A DNA stretch of 37,254 nucleotides, taken from the NCBI GenBank assembly GCA_964468755.1, contig CAYXWH010000008.1, positions 1-37,254 on the forward strand, read 5' to 3'. This DNA is from CAYXWH01 sp964468755 (lineage in GTDB: Bacteria; Chloroflexota; Dehalococcoidia; Dehalococcoidales; RBG-16-60-22). A program made the position numbers and the translations under genes. This document shows, piece by piece, positions 32,856-37,254 of this stretch (position 1 is the first letter of the stretch; every line of letters starts with the position of its first letter). The notes below the pieces were generated by a model, which worked only from the letters and a program-made list of their open reading frames with translations, ran no database searches and was not told where the DNA came from.

Positions 32856-33671
32856 ATGCCTGAGTTACCCGAAGTGGAGACCATCGTCAAAGAGCTGGCG
32901 CCCCATGTTACTGGGCGCCGGATTACCAATATTACTCTATTCTGGGATGGAATTGTCCCGAACTCATCCGCACCGGACTTCCGCTCACGCGTTATCGGGC
33001 AGAGAATAAACGGGGTGGGGCGGCGGGGCAAATACATCCTGGTTCACCTGAGCAGCAATGAAGCACTGGTAATCCACCTGCGGATGACCGGCTCAATATT
33101 ACTCAATTCAGCCTCATCTGACGGGAGATATATCCGGGCTATTGTTCACCTTGACGGTGGGATGGAGCTGTATTTACGTGACCCCCGCAAGCTGGGCAGA
33201 ATGTGGCTGGAACCGGATACGCTGGCGATTATCGACAGGCTGGGGCCGGAGCCTCTGGAGGCCGGCTTCACTGCTGAAGTCCTGGCAAAACGCCTGCGTG
33301 GTCGAACCGCGCCAATAAAGGCGCTCCTGCTCGACCAGACATTTATTGCTGGCATTGGCAATATGTATGCCGATGAATCCCTGTTTGCCGCCGGAATTCA
33401 CCCGCTGAGGCAGGGGGGAAGCCTGTCCCGGCGGGAAGTGAGCAGGTTGCATCGTAGCATCCGGCAGGTGCTGAGAGCAGCGATTGCTCATCAGGGTGCC
33501 AGCGTGTTGAATTACTACCGCCCCGGTGGTGACCTGGGCACTGCCCACTTTGACTTCAAGGTTGCCCACCGTGGCGGTAAGCCATGCCCCATTTGTGGCA
33601 CACCTGTGCAGCGACTGCCCATCCGCAACCGCGGCAGCTACTTCTGCCCGAAGTGCCAGCCGGTTCCCTAA
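32856..33671 (+). CDS. mutM: Formamidopyrimidine-DNA glycosylase
   Basis: The 271-residue enzyme excises oxidised purines such as 8-oxoguanine. The catalytic N-terminus PELPEVETIV is exact, with the Pro nucleophile exposed after Met removal. Other marks are GRRGKYILVHL with its conserved lysine (about 57), HLRMTGSIL, DPRKLGRMW, the H2TH part AGIGNMYADESLF, and a C-terminal zinc finger CPICG...CPKCQ. All four finger cysteines are present, as required for DNA binding. Its stop overlaps the stop of the converging DUF4389 gene. Cotranscription with polA (three-base gap) is very likely. Confidence 0.96.
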   Translation: MPELPEVETIVKELAPHVTGRRITNITLFWDGIVPNSSAPDFRSRVIGQRINGVGRRGKYILVHLSSNEALVIHLRMTGSILLNSASSDGRYIRAIVHLDGGMELYLRDPRKLGRMWLEPDTLAIIDRLGPEPLEAGFTAEVLAKRLRGRTAPIKALLLDQTFIAGIGNMYADESLFAAGIHPLRQGGSLSRREVSRLHRSIRQVLRAAIAHQGASVLNYYRPGGDLGTAHFDFKVAHRGGKPCPICGTPVQRLPIRNRGSYFCPKCQPVP

Positions 33672-34324
33672 TCGTCCCAGAGGCGGAAGGGCGGATATTG
33701 GTCAGTCATGAGCGCGGCATAGGCGACTACCCGGTAGAGCCAGCGGTTTAGCCCGATAACAATCCGGAACATGTCCGGCGGGTATTTGCTGGTAAACAGG
33801 ACAACCACCGCGGCGAAGATGGCCAGTACAAATATCAGTCCAGTGTCATTATCAACCGGCCAGCTCATCGACCATTTATCCCAGTTCCACCACATCGTCC
33901 AGCCCCCGGCGAAGAACGAGGTGATGATGTAGTGGGGGATAGCCAGCAGCCACCATTTCACCAGCACCAGTCCCCGTGACAGCCTTTCCGGGTATTCGAC
34001 CTCAAGGTCGGCGGGATAGTCCATTGATTGCAGGGTAAACGGGGGATAGCGGTCAGTGGCCAGGGCTTCATAGCTGTAGAACCCTACCCGCCAGCTCCAG
34101 CGCAATACTCCTACATTAAAGTCGAATAGACTCCGGGGATACTTCGCGGTAAACAGGATGGCGAAGAAGGCGATGATGGTCACTATCGCGAAGGCAATCC
34201 ACAGGAAAAACAGTATGATGAAGTGAGGAATTCCGAGCAGCCACTTGATGAGCCACCAGCCCCGCGCCGGAGGCTCGGTCAGTTCACCCCTGATGGTGAC
34301 CGGATACGCTTTTTGTTCCGCCAT
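33668..34324 (-). CDS. DUF4389 membrane protein with internal duplication
   Basis: The 218-residue protein has about four membrane helices in two similar halves. Each half has an 'xIPHxII' helix (GIPHFIILFF, AIPHYIITSF) followed by a second helix, FTxKYP and a W/Y-rich stretch ending in DRYPPF or DQYPPF. This duplicated arrangement is typical of DUF4389. Its function is unknown; some relatives may be involved in lipid-associated processes, but nothing here shows it. It follows cvpA by 43 bases. Confidence 0.82.
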   Translation of the reverse strand: MAEQKAYPVTIRGELTEPPARGWWLIKWLLGIPHFIILFFLWIAFAIVTIIAFFAILFTAKYPRSLFDFNVGVLRWSWRVGFYSYEALATDRYPPFTLQSMDYPADLEVEYPERLSRGLVLVKWWLLAIPHYIITSFFAGGWTMWWNWDKWSMSWPVDNDTGLIFVLAIFAAVVVLFTSKYPPDMFRIVIGLNRWLYRVVAYAALMTDQYPPFRLWDD

Positions 34325-34367
34325 GGTCGCTTACCTCCTCATCGGTTAGATTAATTGCCACAGGCCA

Positions 34368-34838
34368 CTACCAGCCCGGCAGCATTGCCTGGACAAAGCT
34401 CAGGTGCTCTGCGAGCCACATCAGGACTCCGGAATCAGCCACCGCTCGTGCCGCAAAATCAATGACGGGATAGGCGCCGAGGACAAGGGTGAACACCGCA
34501 AAGCCAATACAGGCGCCAAAGGCATTAAAAGCGCCCCCGAGTATTCGGAACACCAGGCCCTTTTTCCAGACCTTCGCGGTAAAATTTCGTGGTATGAGAA
34601 AGATAAAGTGAAAGATAACGCTTATTATTGCCAGGGTGATGAAAAAGCCGATGAAGTTTTCCCAGTTGGTGCCGGGTATGAAAGACAGAGCGGTAGCCAG
34701 CAGATAATACAACTGTCCGGTAAGGGGTATGGCTATGAACAGTATCAGCAGGGAAAAGAACTGTTTGACGGCTCCTTCTTTCAAGCCGCCAAACAAGCTG
34801 AGGCATAGAATTATGATGACAACAATATCAACCCACAT
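34368..34838 (-). CDS. CvpA-family membrane protein
   Basis: The 156-residue protein shows the CvpA pattern: an N-terminal helix (VDIVVIIILCLSLFGGLKEG, about 2-21) with the conserved glycines of the G-L-K/R-G turn, a second helix, and further helices to about residue 137. CvpA is needed for colicin V production in E. coli and more generally for envelope integrity; its mechanism is unknown. The frame is open to another ATG at 34859, but that codon lies within the promoter. With the start at 34838 the -10 box is nine bases upstream and the message would be nearly leaderless. Confidence 0.78.
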   Translation of the reverse strand: MWVDIVVIIILCLSLFGGLKEGAVKQFFSLLILFIAIPLTGQLYYLLATALSFIPGTNWENFIGFFITLAIISVIFHFIFLIPRNFTAKVWKKGLVFRILGGAFNAFGACIGFAVFTLVLGAYPVIDFAARAVADSGVLMWLAEHLSFVQAMLPGW

Positions 34839-34847
34839 AATCCTGAT

Positions 34848-34876
34848 ATAATAAGGCATTTCCCATGGTTTGACAA
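34848..34876 (-). promoter_or_regulatory. Promoter of cvpA (near-leaderless)
   Basis: Leftward TTGTCA (34876-34871), a 17-base spacer and TATTAT (34853-34848) predict a start near 34841, three bases before the ATG at 34838. Confidence 0.6.
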
Positions 34877-34889
34877 GAGATGCTTATGG

Positions 34890-35152
34890 TCAACCGGAGC
34901 CGGTATTTTCATTTTCATCCGCCCGTTGTCCCATGGTCAGTTTACAGAAGATGTCGTTAGCCCCGCATTCCTGACATTCCATCTGAAGAACAGTGTGGCT
35001 GATGTTGAATTGTTGGCGGAGTATGGTCTCAATCTGCCGGCAAAAAGCCCGCCGGCAACTTCCGCCAGCAGTATGCCGCCGGCGAGAATGATACCGTATT
35101 TAAGCTTGCTGCCCACCGGCGGGTGGTGATGATGGTGCGGATGGTCATTCAA
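34890..35152 (-). pseudogene. Cation diffusion facilitator (CzcD-like), large internal deletion
   Basis: The leftward frame starts at ATG 35152 with a His-rich N-terminus (MNDHPHHHHHPPVGS) followed by LKYGIILAGGILLAEVAGGL, matching the start and first membrane helix of CDF metal-efflux proteins. About 39 codons in, near 35036-35042, the frame jumps: a different frame then reads RQIETILRQQFNISHTVLQM and ECQECGANDIFC to a TGA at 34892-34890, which matches the cytoplasmic C-terminal end of the same family. A functional CDF has about 300 residues, so some 200-220 residues, including the metal-binding membrane helices, are missing and the two ends are out of frame. It is the last gene after a protease and macrodomain gene. 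Confidence 0.8.
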
Positions 35153-35172
35153 CTGGCTTTCCCTGCCTATTG

Positions 35173-35733
35173 TTAACTGGCTATTTCATCGAGGGCTGCG
35201 GAATAGGCGGCAAACGTCCTGGCATCGAAGAGGACAAAGGTCACTGCTTTCACCGAGCTTGTTTCGTCGAGAAAACCGGCAACCGTTCTCAGGGCAATAG
35301 AGGCAGCCCTGTCCACGGGGTAGCCGTAGGCGCCGGTACTTATTGAGGGAAAGGAGACACTTTTTAGCCCGTTTCGGGCAGCCAGCTTCAAACTTTCCCG
35401 GTACGCGCCCTCCAGTAGTTCGGCTTCTCTACCGGTGCCGCCACGCCACACCGGTCCTACGGTGTGAATGACATAGCGTGCCCTCAGGTTGCCTCCGGTG
35501 GTAATCACCGCATTTCCGGTGGGTAAACGCCCCTGTTTGGCGACGATTTTCCGGCATTCTTCCAGTATCGCCGGACCCCCCGCGCGGTGGATGGCTCCAT
35601 CAACGCCACCGCCGCCCATCAGGCTGGAATTGGCAGCGTTGACTATAGCATCGGTATCCTGCGCGGTGATATCCCCCTGCACGATGGAGAGCTTTGCCTG
35701 GTTGACGGTTATCCCGGTAGGGTTACTGACCAT
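35173..35733 (-). CDS. Macrodomain protein (MacroD/YmdB-type ADP-ribose hydrolase)
   Basis: The 186-residue protein is a single macrodomain. It shows VQGDITAQDTDAIVNAANSS (about 18-37), the MGGGGVDGAIHRAGG loop (about 39-53), and VSFPSISTGAYGYPVDRAA (about 134-152). These match the MacroD class, which removes ADP-ribose from proteins and hydrolyses O-acetyl-ADP-ribose. Activity is inferred from these motifs. AAGGAGG lies about ten bases before the ATG. It follows the S41 protease gene by 54 bases and precedes the CDF pseudogene by 20 bases, so it is in their operon. Confidence 0.9.
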   Translation of the reverse strand: MVSNPTGITVNQAKLSIVQGDITAQDTDAIVNAANSSLMGGGGVDGAIHRAGGPAILEECRKIVAKQGRLPTGNAVITTGGNLRARYVIHTVGPVWRGGTGREAELLEGAYRESLKLAARNGLKSVSFPSISTGAYGYPVDRAASIALRTVAGFLDETSSVKAVTFVLFDARTFAAYSAALDEIAS

Positions 35734-35787
35734 TCTACCCTCGCCTCCTTCATCTCTCCGCGACGCTAAAGAGAGGGAGAGCGGTTA

Positions 35788-36927
35788 TTATTCCCGGTTT
35801 ATAAGGAAGTCTATCGCCCAGTCGATGGGGTCAGTTTCATCCGGCTCGAGTATATAATCCGGCTCAATGCCTTTGCCTTCAATGAGACGGCCGTTGGGGG
35901 TGAGCCACCGGGCGGTGGTAATGTAGAGACCTGAGCCGTCACTGAGCTGGCGAAGGACGTTGACACTGCCTTTGCCGAAAGTGGTGTTGCCGGCGACAGT
36001 TGCCCGGCTATAGTCCTGAAGGGCGCCGGCAAGCACCTCACTGCCACTGGCGCTGAAATTATTTACCAGTACTACCATGGGCAGGTCGGTAACGGGGCGG
36101 TCGTGGTGAACCTGGAGGCTGAACAGCTTCTCTTCATTACTGACGACATCGACCACGGTGCCGTCGGGTAAAAAGTAGCTGGCAACATTGACCACGATAT
36201 CGAGAAGTCCACCGGGGTTATTGCGCAGGTCAAGGATAATACCCCTGGCGCCCTGTTCGTTGATGCTTTCCAGCGTGGTAGCCAGTTCCTGGTCAGTCCG
36301 CTCCGAGAACTGGGAGATGTTAATAACGGCAATATCGTCTTTCATCTCATAGCTTACCGTGGATACCTCAATTTTGTCCCGGACGATGATAATCTCTTCG
36401 GGTTTTTCGTCACCCTCGTGCTGGATGAGCAGGGTGACCGGGGTGCCTTTGGGGCCACGGATTTTCAGTACGGCTTCCATCAAGCCCATGTCAGCAGTGG
36501 TCACCCCGTCTATTTCCAGGATAACGTCACCGGTCCTGATGCCGGCTATGGCGGCGGGTGAATCCTCAATCGGCGAGACGATGGTGAGTTGCTCATCCTG
36601 GAGCATGATATGGGCCCCAATGCCATTGAATTCACCTTCCAGGCTACTCATGCCCAGCTGGTAGTCATCTTTGTCCAGATAGGAGGTATAAGGGTCATCC
36701 AGTTCCTCTAATATGCCTTCAATGGCTGCCTGCTTTAATGTATCGGTGTCAAGTCTGTCCTTATCCACGTAATCGCTGAAGATGACGTTCCACGCCTGTT
36801 CTATAATGTTCAGGCCATCTTCCGTTCCCGGGTTGCTTCGCCCGCCCATTATGTAGCCAGTACCAAAGGCAATAGCCACGATAATTACCAGCAGCAGGCT
36901 CAGAAAAAGCTTGGTTATTTTCGGCAC
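35788..36927 (-). CDS. S41-family C-terminal processing protease
   Basis: The 379-residue protein starts with a membrane anchor or signal segment (about 8-28). It then has a CtpA-like N-terminal helical region (DDPYTSYLDKDDYQLGMSSL), a PDZ domain (about 95-180, with DSPAAIAGIRTGDVILEIDG) and the protease core. The catalytic serine lies in VNNFSASGSEVLAGAL (about 288-303) and the lysine in FGKGSVN (about 321-327). Such enzymes trim the C-termini of envelope proteins outside the membrane. The start is a GTG preceded by GGGAGA. It leads the leftward operon and has its own promoter. Confidence 0.93.
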   Translation of the reverse strand: MPKITKLFLSLLLVIIVAIAFGTGYIMGGRSNPGTEDGLNIIEQAWNVIFSDYVDKDRLDTDTLKQAAIEGILEELDDPYTSYLDKDDYQLGMSSLEGEFNGIGAHIMLQDEQLTIVSPIEDSPAAIAGIRTGDVILEIDGVTTADMGLMEAVLKIRGPKGTPVTLLIQHEGDEKPEEIIIVRDKIEVSTVSYEMKDDIAVINISQFSERTDQELATTLESINEQGARGIILDLRNNPGGLLDIVVNVASYFLPDGTVVDVVSNEEKLFSLQVHHDRPVTDLPMVVLVNNFSASGSEVLAGALQDYSRATVAGNTTFGKGSVNVLRQLSDGSGLYITTARWLTPNGRLIEGKGIEPDYILEPDETDPIDWAIDFLINRE

Positions 36928-36948
36928 TGAATTTCTCCCTTTACCAGT

Positions 36949-36977
36949 ATTGTAGACCAGTAAGTCCGGTTACACAA
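36949..36977 (-). promoter_or_regulatory. Promoter of the S41 protease operon
   Basis: Leftward TTGTGT (36977-36972), a 17-base spacer and TACAAT (36954-36949). The start near 36942 leaves about 15 nt of leader including the GGGAGA ribosome site. Confidence 0.55.
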
Positions 36978-37065
36978 CAGCTGGTTTATTCGGGAAGTAT
37001 GGCGGGTTTTGATCCGGCAGCCTCCCTCAATAGCCTGGGAATGTGACAAGACTGGCTCGTAATGA

Positions 37066-37254
37066 GTCAAGTAAACCTGTAAGCCGAGTTCTGTACTCCG
37101 ACGAATCGGAGTGGTGACCATCTATCTAGCCCTGGTGTTGCCACCAGGGTCAAGCGACCAACCCGGGGACGGGCCGGGCGTCCCTGTGTCCCTCTATTTG
37201 GTCTTGCTCCGGATGGGGTTTACCCAGCCGGCTGGTCACCCAGCCGCTGGTGAG
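37066..37254 (-). ncRNA. rnpB: RNase P RNA, 3' part (runs off the right edge)
   Basis: Read leftward, the sequence contains the near-universal RNase P elements GTAAACCCCATCCGGAGCAA, then AAGACCAAATAG, then CTAGATAGATGGTCACC, and finally the 3' strand ACAGAACTCGGCTTACAG. These correspond to the conserved core and P4. Two hairpins are visible: an eight-pair stem with a GCAA tetraloop (37130-37149) and a six-pair stem with a TTCG loop (37096-37111). The 5' half, including the GAGGAAAGUCC region, lies outside the window. The exact 3' end is uncertain by about ten bases. This is the catalytic RNA that removes the 5' leader from pre-tRNA. Confidence 0.93.

Overview
This window looks like a chromosomal housekeeping segment from a Chloroflexota bacterium, most likely class Dehalococcoidia. 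That placement is inferred from gene content and protein style: rpoB-rpoC followed by ruvB and queH, a stand-alone rpoBC operon without rplJL, an ECF sigma factor paired with a DUF5667 protein, DUF4342, YtxH, SIMPL and DUF4389 proteins, frequent TTG starts and moderately high GC. No marker was compared with a database. Apart from the first ~560 bases, which are visibly AT-rich and look accessory, the window is dense and vertically inherited in character.

Layout. Positions 1-500 hold the start of a leftward gene running off the edge (possibly a DNA methylase) and a decayed leftward coding remnant. Positions 450-3655 (rightward) carry an ECF sigma factor, its DUF5667 membrane partner, a SIMPL lipoprotein and a small secreted protein, punctuated by two hairpin terminators: a plausible envelope-sensing module. 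Positions 3649-13764 (leftward) hold rpoB, rpoC, ruvB, queH and a nuclease lipoprotein, with a strong promoter and ~148-nt leader ahead of rpoB. Positions 14090-15918 contain an NfeD-like protein converging on ychF and a small helical-repeat protein. Positions 16012-22373 (rightward) hold holA, galU, alaS, ruvX and dnaJ. Positions 22418-27282 (leftward) form an argF - unknown membrane protein - der - plsY - gpsA operon; plsY and gpsA together make phosphatidic acid precursors. Positions 27324-33671 (rightward) hold DUF4342, a histidine phosphatase, DUF948-like and YtxH proteins, an AI-2E-family permease, polA and mutM. Positions 33668-37254 (leftward) hold DUF4389, cvpA, a cation-efflux pseudogene, a macrodomain protein, an S41 protease and the 3' part of RNase P RNA.

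The most notable observations are: (1) a cation diffusion facilitator gene reduced to its first ~39 and last ~45 residues by an out-of-frame internal deletion; (2) four genes (queH, NfeD-like, polA, cvpA) whose -10 box sits only 6-9 nt before the start codon, predicting leaderless mRNAs; (3) a ruvB reading frame with no ATG, GTG or TTG available for its conserved N-terminus and a well-placed Shine-Dalgarno before an ATA codon; (4) a 14-bp inverted repeat spanning a core promoter at 28281-28315; and (5) the decayed AT-rich left edge. No CRISPR array, insertion sequence, prophage or tRNA was seen, and I did not find a clear new multi-gene system.
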